A DNA stretch of 64,000 bases. Source: Cinclus cinclus. Its lineage: Eukaryota; Chordata; Aves; Passeriformes; Cinclidae. Position numbers and translations under genes: made by a program. The stretch spans positions 2,880,428-2,944,427 of the forward strand of contig NC_085067.1 of assembly GCF_963662255.1 (NCBI RefSeq). Reading direction: 5' to 3'. The notes beneath the pieces were generated by a model that worked only from the letters and a program-made list of their open reading frames with translations, had not been told where the DNA came from and did not search any database. This document shows, one piece after another, positions 26,969 through 41,171 of this stretch. Position 1 is the stretch's first letter. Each line of letters begins with the position of its first letter.

Positions 26969-29900
26969 ACCCTTTTGGTTTGTTTTTCTGTTTCGATCAG
27001 GGAACAAGAATTACTCATCTGCTGTAATTATTCTTGTTAACAGCCATACCTTCCAGCAGGGGAAGGGCAGGAGGTGCTGTGCCCCTCTCGGTAAGAATCT
27101 CCAAAGTTAATGGGAGTTGCATCAAGAGAGCTGGAAGTGATGAGCTTCTCACTTGGCAAGGAACTGAGATGACAGGAATCGGTGACGTTGTTGTGGTTCT
27201 TCATGTGCCACTGTCACTGCCACGTAAATCACCAGCAGAAGTGCCAGTGGTGTGAAATTTTAGATGAGCACTGACTGGGGAAGGGGAGCAGAAACCCTGA
27301 GCTAATCCCTGCTACTGCAGCTGGCAGAAATTGTGCTGAGATTTAGCACAGGACTTGGGTTTCAGGAGTGAAACCACAGCCTCAATCAGCCCTAAATTAA
27401 AATATATTTATTTCCAGAGCCTGTGCATGCACATCTGTGTTTGCATGCCTTTAAAGATAAACCAGCAAGCAGACAGATGTTGCTTCATGGAGAGTTAGAA
27501 CCAAAATCTTGCTGATTACACCATTCAGCAGAGGCTGTTTTGTCCTATTTGATGTTATTTTTTCATTGCTGAATGCTAAAACATTGTCTCCAATGTCCTT
27601 TAACACCATGTTCAGAATGCCACAAAGGTACTGATTGACCAGAATATTCCAGTGTGTATATTAAGACCTCCATCATGCAAAAATAACAACATAGATGGCT
27701 GGGTTTGCCTGTGCTATCTATCTGTAGATAGGTAGCTATAATCCCCAAATCTCTCTATATCCCAATCCCTCTGTTTTATCTCCAAAACAATACTGAAAAA
27801 ACCCACAACAAACCATGCTTATATCATGCCATATTAAAAGCTCAGCACAATTTCATTAAACAGCTACATTTGCTTTGTTTGAGATTACAAACACAGATCT
27901 CCCTCTTTCTGGCAATCCATAACCCAAGATATTTGGCACTCTATCAACAATTCCAGACTTGGAAGGATTATAGATGTGCTGACAGTTAAAGGGAGTTAGA
28001 GTTCCCTGCCTAAGATAGATAAGTAGCATGCACTCTTTGATAAGTCCTATCAGAGCCCCACTCTGACAGGAATTCCTCCACCATGCCACTAAATCTTGCA
28101 CCGTGACGCTCATTAAAGACGCTGTCATTTGTCCCAGCAGACCCTGAACTCCCCTGTCACCAGGAAATATATTCCATTTCTTTCCCCAATTACGTACACA
28201 CTGCTTTATATTCCAGATTCAGAATGTGTTCAGGGGGCTGGGAGGGGAGGGAAGAAGGAAGGCTTTTGTAGGAGCACGCAGATCCAGCCCCTGCGCTTAA
28301 TCTGATGAGCTGTAGGACAAAGCTGTCGGGTGCCTTTGTGTCAGAGGAATGAGCTGAGCAGTACAACACAAATCCCACTGCCTGTAAACATTTCATTCCC
28401 ATCATTTGCACAGGGTTGCTCTGTTGAAATGACGAGTTTCTGGAGATACCCTTTAGTTGGGAGGGGTGGGGTGGGGTGTAAATCTCAGCTCTTTAGTTGC
28501 GGTGATTCCTCCCCGTGCCAGGATTTTGCATTACCCACACACAGAGCACCAGGATCTCAGCCAGCTCCATTCAGGAGCAGCACATCTAAGTTGACTGAAC
28601 ATTTTTTCTTACAGGAATATTACGACGATAAGTTCTGCAGAATGTGGTCAGACTTGCGCTCACTTCACTGGATGCTGCACCATTACGAAATCCATTCTGA
28701 AATCTCTTCTTGACTTCAAGATAATTGGGAAAATAACAGGGCTCTAGCAGCAAAAGCCTTGCTGTTATGTGTAATGAAGATCTAGGATCAAACATCTCAA
28801 TGGATTCTCTTAAAATAAGTGTATTCTAATTTCCTAGATTATTACCTGCCAAAGCTCAGTGGGTGGGCTCTGAAGGCCTACGCTGTCAGGAATCCCAGGT
28901 TCTTAGAATCCTGTCATATCTGTCTGCATCCACCCCCTCAGTGTTTCCAGTTTCCCTTCTCCTGCTTCTGAAAGTAATTCCCTTGGTAGCTGTCACATTA
29001 AGATATTGGGATACAGCCTTCCCACTGCACTTTTGGATTCCAGCTGAACCTGATTGTCAACTTTGCTAACAGAAAGTGAGTACAACCTCCTCCAGTGCCT
29101 CGAGATTAATTTGCCTTGAGCTAATGAAAGTCAATTTCTAATTTCAACTCTTAATTGTGATCAATAAGGCTTGAATGAAACTTATCCAGACAAACAGGGA
29201 GAGAACTGATAGGCAGAATCCATATCCAATGTGGCTATTTAGGATTAAGTACCAGCCAGATCGGATTCTTCAGGTTGAGGTATTTTTCAGGAGCAGAGAG
29301 ATGACAGCTCAGAGTTATCACAGGAGCAAATCTGGTGAAGTTAAAGAGCACAATAAATGGGTTTAGAGTCCCACAGATTAGCACTGGTGCCTCACACACT
29401 TTGTTGGGACAGGTCTGTTCCCTGCAGGTAGTAAGGCCTAAATCCTCACCAAGCCATCACCTCTGACTCTTCACTCCCTCGCTTTACTCTAAATCACCTT
29501 AGAACATGGACTGCTTATTTCAGCTCCTGTGGCATTCTCTGAGACACAATGGAGAGGAAAATGTCACAATTCTCCCGCTCTCTTAATTTAGAACAAAAAA
29601 ATCCACCACAAGACCTTGCACATACACACACTATCATGTCATTTAACCAATCCTATATTTCTAAATAGCTCCCAATCAGGTTATTTTTAACTCAGAAAAC
29701 TCATTTGATCTTACTGGTGGCTCATGGGCAAGTTTGTTGGCTACAGATAAAAGCTATTCTAGACAGGGCTGTGCATTTGTGTGCTTTTTTGTCCTATTAT
29801 TGAACACCATGGGCAATATTTTGCAGAGATAAAATAATCAGAATTATATTTTCGAGCCTGATATCAAGGGCAACACTTCCCAAAGTGCTTTGTTTATGCT

Positions 29901-32900
29901 GCCATTTTTCAGGAACTTTCTCAGTTTGTTGTTCCCACCAGCGTTATGATGAGGGCAACAATTTTAGACACTTGAGTTTAAAATTTCCTTATCATGTCAC
30001 TTCCCCTTGCTCTAAGCGACACTGGCAGCTTGTATTTGCTACTCATACTCTCAGTAGTAGTCTGTCCTCTTTACAGAGATAGTACTACAATGGTTTTATA
30101 ACTACACACAGAGAGCAGCAGTAAAAATGTCAGTAAAATTTATCAGCCTTGTATCTGTGTTGAATATCCTTATCATGCATATATTTTGTTTTTTCTCACA
30201 TTATGGTTACAGTAAATGAATAATGAACCTCTGCAAGCAAATAGAGAGAGGCCTCATCCTCATACAATTGACTGTGTTCACACAAAGGAGATGTGTAAAC
30301 TAGCTTTGGATCCAGGAGGTGGAAAAGAACAGATGAATCTGTGGAGAAGAATAATACTTGTGGAATGTTTTCTTCTACAGGATATCCCAGCACGTGGGCT
30401 GGAACATGGAACTGGGGGAGTTACAAATATACTTCACATACTATACTACATAGTGTGTATACTATACAAATCAAATATTCTTGATACTGCAAAATGCTTG
30501 TTTTGGTATTAGGTTAACTCATCACTCCACACTTCAATTCTGTCAGCAACCAGCAGAGAACCAGTTCTCTTACAAAAGAGGAGGAACAAATCTAATAATT
30601 ACCAATTTCTCCTAAATCTACTCATTACCAATCCCATCCAAACTGGTCTAAGTTCATCAGCATCACATGCAGGGGTAACTTGGCATGTTAGTATCCTTCT
30701 GTTTGGTATGAGATTTCTAAAATATAAGGAATTCTTATTTCCCATGGATAAAACAATAGGGATGGGTAGAGAATGATAGATTTATCTTTTCAAGCTACTC
30801 CTGGAAACATAAAAGCATCTATAGCTGTTTAGACCACAGAAACACTGGATGAACAAGACAATTTGGACCATCTGTTTACCTTGTTAGACTTCCTTTGTCA
30901 TGGAAGAAACACTTAACACTGACAAGAGAGAATGGTGAAACTTGAGAAAGATGACAATTCTATAAATCCATAGTTATGATATTTCAGCTGCTTCCCTACA
31001 GCTACATCATTGAATAAATAAGGGAATATGGTTGGGCAAAAGGTGCAGTTTTCCCCGAGGAATCAAACAGAATATTCAATTTTTCACAGTGCAGAGGGAG
31101 GAGTGCTGCAGTTTGTATGGATTTCAGCTGCCCAGCCTCTAACTGGAACTGATTGGGTGTTTAGGAGCAATCAGTGTTTAACTGGGAGGTTTGAACACAG
31201 CCCGTTTAGAGAAGCCAACTGAAGTGATCATCCTGGCAATTCCTCTTAATTGTCTGAGCTGATTAAACGTTTCAGGTCTAATTATTCCCACAATTTTATT
31301 TTTAAAAATTATTTTAAAAATAAATAATTTTTGGTAGGGAGACAAGATCAAGAATGAAAAGGATTTTCTTAAGTGGAGAAGAATTTTTGAATGTTTACTT
31401 TTAAACCAAAAGTAACTTCTTTTCCCTCCCTTACAAATTTTTCTAACCTCCTGCCCTGCTTTATGTATTTATTCTTCCTTTTTCCTAGAAAAGTAAAACA
31501 AATCATCTTCCTTAAAATAAAGGATAGAGTAAATTAATTAACTCAGTTCTGAGACACGAGGGTTTATGAAACTGGAGGATGTGTTAGTTTGTTCTTGGAT
31601 TTAAAAACAGCAATTTTTGCGGGTCATATCCTGTGCCTTTTTATTTAGCCCGAACTTCCTTTAACATAACTTGGAAGTCCTTGACATGCAGAAAATATGG
31701 CTTGACCTCCAGACACGCTGTGGAGCTTGGCATTTCCCTGGAACTTTCCAGGTTTATTGTTGCTACCGGGATCACTACCAGGGTTTAACACCTCTGAATG
31801 TTTTCTGTTCTGTCTGCCAGACAGCCACAGGCAAAACGAACGCTGTCACACCTCGTACAGCAGCGAAAGGAGACAGCTGAATTATTTTATCAGTCTTTCC
31901 AAAAAACCTTTGAGTGCAGCCTAAAAGAGCTCCCTGAAAAGCATCTGGAGCTGGTAGCAGGATATTAATAGCAAACCCCCGTGAAAGCAAGAGCATGAGA
32001 AAGTACCAGATCCTTCTCTAAATTCAAGTAACAGCCCTGATACCTCGCAGGGATGTCAAAGTACAAACCCAGCCCTGTGCTACCAACTTCAGCTCAGGAA
32101 CTCGGCCAGGATTAAAAAGTTGAGGAGTTTCTCTATTTTGCAAACGCCTTTTACAGACTGACAGCGATTCTCTAAGGAACGGATGGGTGGGTCACTTAGG
32201 TTTGTGGTATTATTTAACTCTTTCTTCCTCTTTCTGCTTTATTATTTCACACTCCTTTAATGAGCTGGGTTTCATCCCTTTAGAACTTCCTCCAAGTGCT
32301 TTCCTTCTTCTTTCTGTATTTTCTCAACAGATGTTCTTTGTTGTTTCTATTTCAGAAAAATAAAAAAGAATACCCTCCCCTCAAGGTGCAAATCCCAGAT
32401 TTAAGTTACCGCCTTTGTTTTTATTCCTGTTAAGATGCACAGAGCGTGGAAGCAGAAATTGCACAACTCCATCAGTTTTCAGAAGACAATAAATTAAATT
32501 GAATAGTTTTAAACATCTTCATGCAATGCTAGCTTTTTATTAAGCAAATAATTTATTTTGTAATATAAAAAATATATCTTGTAATTGTTTTTAAAAGCTA
32601 TTTAATATTGAATTACATTAACAGAAATGGAAGAGCTTTTTTAAAAGAATGATAATCTAAATATTTAGAGCTCATTGCTTTCTGCATTAAATTTTCAACT
32701 AGCTGGGATGAATTTAAGAAGTATCTTTCAGATTTATTGTACTATACTCAATGTCTACCTTGTTGATAAACCATTTTACTTGCATCTCTCAAGACAGAGG
32801 AAGAGTTTGTAAAATTTAGGAGAGGAGAGAAATATTTTTAGGATATTTAGTAATTTTGTAGGATAAACTATTTTTTTCTCAAATCCCCAGAGGCAGATTT

Positions 32901-35900
32901 AGAACTCTGTGGCTTGGCTCATGCTTTTGGAGATGACTTTATTGTATGTCATGGACAGCATCAGCACTCAGGAAAACAAAGTGATTGTGAATTGTGGGGT
33001 GCTAAACCAAAGTATTTAAAAGCCCAAAAATACCTCTCTGAAATTAGTACACAATGTTATTAACGTGATTTGAAGCATTCTGTAGGATCATTTGGGTCAA
33101 CTGAGAGAGGCTGACAGCCATGAGGAAAGTTTAAATCATTTCAAATCAGTTCTCAATGCACTGGGGAAGGGGAGCAGGCACTTAATGCAGGCTCAGCTCC
33201 TCTCCAGCCTGGACACACATCCCAGAAGCTGCAGCTGCTTTTCCCACTCATCCCAGAGGGAATGGAACCAGTTTTACACAGTGATGACTCTCACTCTGTG
33301 TTTGTATAGAAGACAATTATTTCCATTGATTTACACAGTTTATACCACTGAGGTAAAAGGTTAAAAGCTTACACTCCTGTTTTATCAATGCTGGGGGCAC
33401 TTTCACCAACTCACTTCAGGTTAGGACTGATTAATTTTCTCATACAATCTGATACTTTGGATACTTTAAAATTTGAACTTTTTGGAGGGCCAAGCAGAGG
33501 AGAGGTTAAGTTAATGTGACACCAGGTAGATCCCTCACTCTCTGAGGAGCAAATTCCAGTGAGAAAGCAGAACTAAGACCAACCCAACACCCCCATGTTC
33601 TGCAAGCACAAAGTGCATCTGTCCCAAACAGAGCTGTTCCTCTAATCCCCAGAAATACTGAGGTTCTGACTTCTCATTACCAAATATTTAGGCTTCTACC
33701 CAGCTTTTCAGAAGAAAGTGGTAATAAGGGAGCTGAGAGCACAAACTCATTTTAGACAGGCACTTTCATAAATAAATACATGAACTCAATCATATTTCCT
33801 CAAGCACAGCAATGAGATGACAAACAGATGACAGGAAAAGCTTGGAAAAAGTCTAAGTTTAAAATATATGTAATGCTGTGTGTGTGTACCTTTAGTTTAT
33901 TACTTACTGAATTCCAGCTCTTTATTCAGGTTGGAATTCTAGACGATTTATCACTGTTGGGCCCAGAGGTTCCAATAGGAACAGAATGTTTCCCTGGGTT
34001 TTCAGGTGATCTATTACAAACTAACAAACCAAACAACTTATTTTTAATATTTATTTTGTTGAGAAAAAGAAAACCGACAAAAACTTGTTGAATTCTCAAC
34101 TAGAGCATGAGGGTTTCAGCCTTGCAGAACTTGGAGTTAGGACTGAAAGGATTGTGGCAGTTAATTAATCTAACATGCAGAGCACTGTGTTTGTAACACT
34201 AACGAGGAACAACTCACCGGGTTCATCTCAGCTCTGAACCTCAGTAAGAAGGTCATAGCCTGAGGTGAAAGGAACAGCCCTCAAAACAGTGCCAAGAAGT
34301 TAAAATGCTAAGGGCCTATTTTTACATGCTGCTTCTATTATTAGTTACACCACGTGGAAGTACAGATCCTATGAAAAAATCATATCCTCAAATGAGAGAA
34401 AGTATTCAAATTCTTTATTGGAAATGAAGAGCAGAAGAAACTAAAGTTGAAAAATTGTTTGGTACAATTTACCAGGCTTTACTGGATCGTCAAAGGCCAG
34501 CAAAAAACAGCTTCAAAATCCTATCCTCTGAGAAAAATAAGGAGCTGCCCACAATTTAACCCAATTAATCAAATATTCCTTTCCTTGTAGTTACAGTTTC
34601 CCACTTCGGGTTTGCGTGCATCCAAACCCATTTTCCCATGATCAAAGTTTAGCAGTCCACTTTGTAATCCTGCTCTGCCACCAAACCCATCCAGCTCCAG
34701 AGTGCCCAGGGAGTTCAGAGCTGGGAGCAGCAGCACAGCTCCAAATGCTGCCTCAGTTACTCAATCTTTACTTGCCCTCAGCTGTTTTCCATCCAATACA
34801 AACATAAACCGAGGTAATCCTGCAATCTGGTTAACTTGTTTAACTTCTGTATTAATTATAGAAGTACCCAAGGGCAGCTATTTCCCACGCACTCCTAATT
34901 TATGGCTCTGATGATTACTTCTTTATAAAATGTCTTATTAAAGGCGGGTAATGTTGTTTCTTCTTAATGAAGTACAAAGGCATGGCAGAAATGTTTCTGT
35001 AAAACAAGTCCACAGTCTGCAATCATTTTATCTAATCACTAGTGTGTTCTAACAACAAAAATCTGGAATATTTGGTTGGTAATTGAGGTTTCAGCCAACC
35101 CAAACAGAAAGCCCTAAAGTACAACTTGCAAAAATGGCCATTTAGCAATGTCATGGGTTCCTAGCGTGTCACGGGTTCCTAACATGTCACACACACATAT
35201 TGTCCAGGATTCATTTATTTTTATCATCATTTGCATTACATAATTGTGATTGCATTGCATAAGACAGTCTTGCAGCATGCTTCAAAGAGCATTTAATGTT
35301 TTAAACTGCTAACTCCATTTCATCTCATTTCTCACATGTTTTTCCTAGACAGCGAGGAGAAAACAAACCAAAAAGGAGCAGGCACCAAGCAATGGGAAGA
35401 AAGAAAATGGTGTGGAACAGCCAGAGAATATTTCAGAGTATCAAATACAGTAATAAATAGTATTCTCATTATCTGTGTACTGCATGCCCTGTTGCTTTTG
35501 CTTTTAATGTGATCATGTAAGCAATTTAGCCAGACAACAAAAATGAATGAGAGCAAACATCACTGACACAGCAGCCAAGGCACTGAAACTTCTGCTCACA
35601 GAATGCAAAGCAAACTAAAAGTTTAACCTTGTATGAAAAGAACCACAACCGAGTTCTTCAAACAGCAGCTGGAGAAATACTCTGCCACTGCTGAAGGCAG
35701 TTACAATGAGGGATTTTGAGGATAAAATTGTTAAAGAATTACCAAATAAACTCTCCAGAGGAATGAAGCTCATCACATCCAAAAGGTAGAGTCAAAAGTA
35801 GTTCCACACCATGGCCAATAAGATTTTAGTTTCAAGAGTGGTTGTATAAGGTCCAAAAAAAGAATGTGTTAGCACAGATCTAATTCTTCAGTCAGTTTGT

Positions 35901-36749
35901 ACTCAAAAGCAAACAGCCTCACTTAGGAGGAGCAGCATCTGTGCAAATTGCTCTTGGGTCAAAAAAAATCTTGGTGTGAAAAGCTCCTAACAACATTAAT
36001 TCCCTTTAATGTGTTGTACTACCAGCAATGTTCATTGAAATAAAAGCACTGGAATGAATATATTTCCATAATCTGTTCACTAAGAATGATTTTTTTAATG
36101 CTATATAAAGCAATTTCCAAGCACAGTCACCCTTGTGCTTGAAAAATTCAGCATCCTTTTAATCATGAAGTAGGAAGTTTTGAAATGTCACCTTATATGA
36201 TAACCATTACAAAATATAAATCTGCAATTTAGATAGCTCATTTGAGCTGATATTCTTTTTTAAAAAACGAGTATCAAAATATTTGATTTCCTTCAGTATT
36301 TTTAAAAGTGTGGGAGGATGAGCTGAATATGCCTTAGAAACAACAAGAAGAATCCCTCAATGTGTAAAGAATCAGTAGTGTTTGGAAAATGTTTCTTTCT
36401 AAACACTACATATTTGTAGATGATAGTGATTTCTAGGCTAAAGGGGATGAAATGTGTGTGCCATGACATCACCAGCACTCACAACATGGGTTCTTTTCAA
36501 GAGTGACAGGGCACTACCAGCAGTACTGAAGCTCTTGACTTTCTGCACACCCTCCTGTGGGATGATTTAGGATTTCTTCACAGGGAAACACCAGGATTTC
36601 CAGCACCAAAATCCCTTGGGTGTTATGCCAGCATTCTCAGCCATACCCAGCCAGCTCAACAACCACGCCTGGAAGGGATTCCTAATCCTGGAGGGGGCTC
36701 CTGTGAGACTTTTACCCAGCTACAGCCTCGGGGTGGGAAATCCCAGACT
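26969..36749. other. PPM1E intron 1 segment; no gene seen
   Basis: Non-coding. It contains an exon-like block at 28,615-28,713, an octamer/C-EBP-like cluster at 35.23-35.26 kb and a short tandem duplication at 35.15 kb. AT-rich homeodomain-type sequence around 32.5-32.7 kb would be typical of conserved non-coding DNA, but conservation cannot be tested here. Confidence 0.65.
35149..35190 (+). repeat. 18-bp tandem duplication
   Basis: Two 18-bp copies, TGTCATGGGTTCCTAGCG and TGTCACGGGTTCCTAACA, are followed by a partial third TGTCAC. Four mismatches separate the copies. Confidence 0.8.
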
Positions 36750-36968
36750 GCTTTGGGTTGGAAGGGATCTCAAAGATCATCCATTGCCACCCCTGCCATG
36801 GGCAGGATTCCTTCCACTATTCCAGGGTGCTCCAAACTTCGTCCAACCTGCCCTTGGACACTCCCAGGGATCCAGGGGCAGCCACAGCTTCTCTGAGCAA
36901 CCTGTTCCAGGGCATCACCACCCTCCAAGAGAACAATTCCTTCCTGATATCTAATCCAAACCTAGATT
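36750..36968 (-). mobile_element. CR1 LINE 3' end (5'-truncated)
   Basis: Read on the minus strand this is a CR1 3' tail. The 5' part is TTAGATATCAGGAAGGAATT and the 3' part GATGATCTTTGAGATCCCTT then CCAACCCAAAGC. It appears to be the same subfamily as the copy at 42.4 kb, inserted in the opposite orientation. It lies in PPM1E intron 1. Confidence 0.88.
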
Positions 36969-38138
36969 AGACTAAATACTCCTAATATGGAGTCTAAATT
37001 GAATGTTCTCTATCCAGTCTCATTAACCATAGAAAATGGCCCAGCCAGGTGCAGCCAATATTTCCTGCTGTCATTCACTGTGGGCACAGGCCAACATTAT
37101 CATTTCTATTGTAAAACCTCACAAAAGATGATGAAAAAAACACCATGTTAAAAAGGATGCAAAGACTTTTTTGTTGGTCCTTGTGATTAATATTAGACAT
37201 GGCAAGTAGTTAATTATATTTCTTAAAAGGGCTTTGAGATTGCAATCAATAGAATTGATTATAAAAGACAAATTATGAAGGAGTGAAACATCACAGACTA
37301 TTTAATATGATGCTAAGAAAGCCCATCCAGCATCATAGATGAATTTCAATTTAAAGTGACAACAGTGCCAGCTTTCATGTGATAGGGGTTTAGAGAGCAA
37401 GTTAAAAACATGTATATCTGCTATTTAAAGGGACAGAATTCCATCTCTCCCCTCAACAGAGAAAGAACAGTCTTCAAGAGCTTACTTTATTTTAAAAAAG
37501 GATTTATTTAAAAGGATTTCTGCTCATGGAAAATTACAAGAAGGTTTTCTTCAGCTGAACATTGCAAGTTGAGGGGCAAAACCTCCATTCCCATTTAACT
37601 GTCCCCATTTTACATAACTCCAGGGTTAAAAGGGTGAGCCTACATTGCTTTTCTTGGTTTGTTATAGTAAGACTGTGGGAAATCCATAGGCAAAAAATAT
37701 TTTCTCTCTTGAAGAGAAAGAAAGGATCAATTAAAAGAACTCCCTTCAAATACTACATTTTATTGAAATCTAAGTTTTCTGTGAATGTTGCACAGAAACA
37801 TTCTTCACAGTATTCTGTGAAGAAATGTGAAAGGACAGTGCTCAGAAGTTTTTCTTTTCATGTTCCAAGCCAAAGCAAGGCTTTTGCAATCCTTAAAAAG
37901 CAATCACATTGTCATCATGGACTCAGTTAAGCACTTACAATGATGTAACAATAAAGTTCAATTTTATTTTACTTACCAACTTCTACAAACTCAACACTGG
38001 AGAAGCATGGCTACATTCAAATGAAATTTAAATTCCTAAATGAATGTTTGAAAGCAAAAATATTGTACTTCCAAAATCACTGAAAATAAACCTGAACCTA
38101 GAAATAATACCTGCTGTATCTATTCTTATCAAAGCCTC

Positions 38139-38175
38139 AGGGAAAAAAAAAAAAAGAGAGAGAAAAAGAAAAGCA
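38139..38175 (+). repeat. Purine-rich simple repeat (GA/GAAA)
   Basis: A run of about 13 A followed by GAGAGAGAAAAAGAAAAGC, nearly all purine on the plus strand. Confidence 0.7.
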
Positions 38176-38805
38176 AGAAGAATATGCAGTTGAATTTTTC
38201 AAAATACTTCATTTGCACGGGGGGAAAAAAAAAAGTGTAGCAGCAAGACAAATTTGTTCTTCCTGGTGGCACAACTTTTAAGAGTCTGGCTGTGTCCTCT
38301 CTTGGCAAGCACAACTTTGCTGATTTGTTTTTGGGAGGTCTTGTCAAGAGCTGGCTTTTTAAATGTGTCAGGTTTAATAAAAGCATCAGTAGGAAGAGGA
38401 AGAGGAAGAGACCAGAGCATGATATGCAACTTTGTTACATCAAGTTAGTAACTTCTTCCTTTACTATGAGTCAGAAATCAGGTCTGATTCAGCAGGAGCA
38501 AGCGATGGTCTCATATTTAATGTTTTAAGGCCTTAGTGTGTTTGTTTCTACATAGAAACGATGTGAATTATACCTTTTTCTCTTGAGTAATATGGTCCAG
38601 CTACAGCCTGAAAGTTCATTTTGTGGTTATCAGCCAGTGTTCCAAGGCAATCCCCTTCTGACTATTTCCTCCATCTAATGTACCTCCTATTGATGGCTTT
38701 CATTCAGTGGAGGGTCACTAAGAAAACACACTGTGCTCATTTCATGGCATTTAGACAGATATAAAGATTACATTAATCTAATTTTCCAAGCATATGTTGC
38801 CTCTA

Positions 38806-38882
38806 GGGAAAAAAACAAAAACAAACCAAACCAAAACAAAATAACAACAACAAGAAAAAAAAAAAAAGCAGAAAAAAAACAG
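38806..38882 (+). repeat. A-rich (CAAAA)n low-complexity tract
   Basis: About 75 bases contain only A, C and scattered G/T, with repeated CAAAA/CAAC units and runs of 13 and 8 A. Confidence 0.75.
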
Positions 38883-39257
38883 GAACAGGAAACCTCAAAG
38901 GAGAATATGAGTCTTTTGGAAAATAGCAGGAAAACCTCATAAATTAGAACTCTCTGATACTGATCTACACAGTGGCAGGAAAACATTATATATTGTCATG
39001 ATTAGCAGTATGTTCTCATTTCTGAAATGGTCTTACTTTCCTCAAAGAGGTCTAAAGCTCTGTGCTTAAAATAGCTGAAAAACAGCTGTTGGATTTTTCA
39101 CAGCAATGGGTTTTATCTTCATGCTACATGGAATACAAACCAGTCATTTGACTAATATATAGTTGCAGAAAACATGTCTTCAGAATAGGGTCTCTCCTGC
39201 TAATAAACCAAGGAAATATTCCCTTTTACATGAGTTCTCATGTGCTTTTTTTATTTA

Positions 39258-39280
39258 GGGTTTCTTTTTTTTTTTTTTTT
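39258..39280 (+). repeat. Poly(T) run
   Basis: A T run of about 16 bases preceded by TTTC, in PPM1E intron 1; no retroposon body is visible on the minus strand side. Confidence 0.75.
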
Positions 39281-41171
39281 ACTTTAACTCTTTCATGACT
39301 GTTTGGCACAAGAGCAGCTTTACTCACACGTATCAAGTTTCCCACCTCTGGAACCAGCTGACCAGCTGAACCCTTGGCTGTAAAGGGTGAAAACATTCTG
39401 CTTCTGCCTGTTTTATAGTCTTGTCACACTTTAAGTTTTTCTGGTGACTAGAGAGTGAACTAAAAATAAAGTACCATACCTGAAGAATACTTTTGCATAT
39501 TGGCACTTACCTCAGATTCCACCATCATTCAAGAAAAAGCTATTTCAGTTTAGCTCTGTCTTGTTAGATCTGGCTTATAATATTTTAAAATGTTTTATTT
39601 AAGGCTTTAGGAAACTATTTTCTTGCAACATAATCCCCTGCTCCCTTGATTTTGAGGCGGACTTGGTTTTTGCCTACAGGAGGAAGCCTGCATTGATTTC
39701 ATTGATTTCACCACAAACAAAGCCAGGGGATGCTTCATTCAGTGGCCATCCAAAGATTTATACTAAAGGCTGAAAAAAGCCAAAGAGCCACAACCTGGCA
39801 AGAGCTGTCTCTATAAAAAGTTTCCTCTCAAAAGGTCTTTTTTTAAATTTTTTTTTTTTGCTTATTAATTTCAGCCATGAATATGAGCTTCAGAAACTGG
39901 GGAATCTGGGGTATGGGGACAGGCAGAGAGAGAAGGGATGGGGGAGGAATTCCAGTTCAAAATCATCACATAGCTATACTTCAAATAATACTTTCAGATA
40001 ATCTGCACATTTAAAACTTTATTCCCACTAACGTGACTTTGGATTTCACAAGCCTGTTTAAAAATAACCCAACAAACCACGTCCTAAATAGATAGAAGGG
40101 ACTTGCCTCCCTGCTCCCTACCACATCCTATGAATGTGCTGCTGTATTCCAGAGACTTTCCAAAGGTGGCAGGGCGAGCATGTGTGAATAGGAGAGCTTT
40201 GTCCTCTGCAGCTATCATTGTGCTGTCCCTATCGTCCACAAACGCGGAGGGCAGATGAGAACTGGATAGAAAACAGACCATGCAGTTGTAAAACCCGGTT
40301 CTTTTCTCTCTTTATTTATTTATTTCTGCGACTGAGTAACACCTCTCATTACAATTACCGGTTCAATGGCAGAAAATCTCCCCGGTGTGCTGTGAGGATT
40401 TTCACAGCTTCATTTGTCTCCTCCTGTGGCATCAGTTTAAAAAGGTTCCTAAAGAATTGCCACTAACAACCGTTTCTATTTCGAGCTTTCAAAGCCGGAC
40501 CTGAGCACAATACAAGGCACTGGTAACTGATCTTTACGTTTCAGTCCACAGACTTTCCACACTGGGAATAGATCCCATCTGTTTCCTCTTTATGCACCAG
40601 CCTTTAGAAAGCACAGATCTGGAAACTGCCTCCGTACAGAACCGAGTATAGCCGGCTTTCCCCAGCTGACGGCAGAAAAATCCCCATGATTATGGATAGC
40701 TTTCTCCCAAGGTTTCCTACTTCTCTTTTCTCCCCAGTCTGTGTGGTTTCCACCATGTGCGGTGGTTTTTTAGAAGGGTGAAGGGGTTGGACCTGTGGAC
40801 TCTTTCTTTGCCCCTTCTTCTTTTCCCTTCTTGGCAGAGGTTTCCCCATTTACCAGCCCTCACAGGGGGAACATTTCAGTTTCAAGCCCCAGCACAATCA
40901 ACCACAGGCAAACCCCCCTCCTTGCTTTGGCACCAGAGCGTGAGACATTTCCTTCACCGCTCTCCCTCCCCAGCAAGCTGCTCTCCAGATGGATGCTCGT
41001 GGCTCTCCCTTGTCTCTTCCTTTCGCTTGTCCCAGAGGGAAGCAGAGGGAGAGGATTCCTTAGGGCAGGGGCAGCCGCACAGAGCAGGACGCTGTGACCC
41101 CGGCATGCTCAGCATCACCCAAGTCCTGAACTCTTCTGCCTCGGGGATCTCCCCTGTCATCGCTGCCCTCC

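Larger units (their letters stand above)
36969..41171. other. PPM1E intron 1, proximal segment; no gene seen
   Basis: Non-coding sequence between the CR1 at 36.8 kb and exon 1, with purine-rich, A-rich and T-rich simple tracts at 38.1, 38.8 and 39.3 kb. CpGs begin to appear near 40.2 kb, ahead of the CpG island. Confidence 0.65.

Noticed and set aside
36616..36970. Plus-strand frames of 112 and 70 codons near 36.7 kb
   Set aside because: They translate the reverse complement of a CR1 3' tail.
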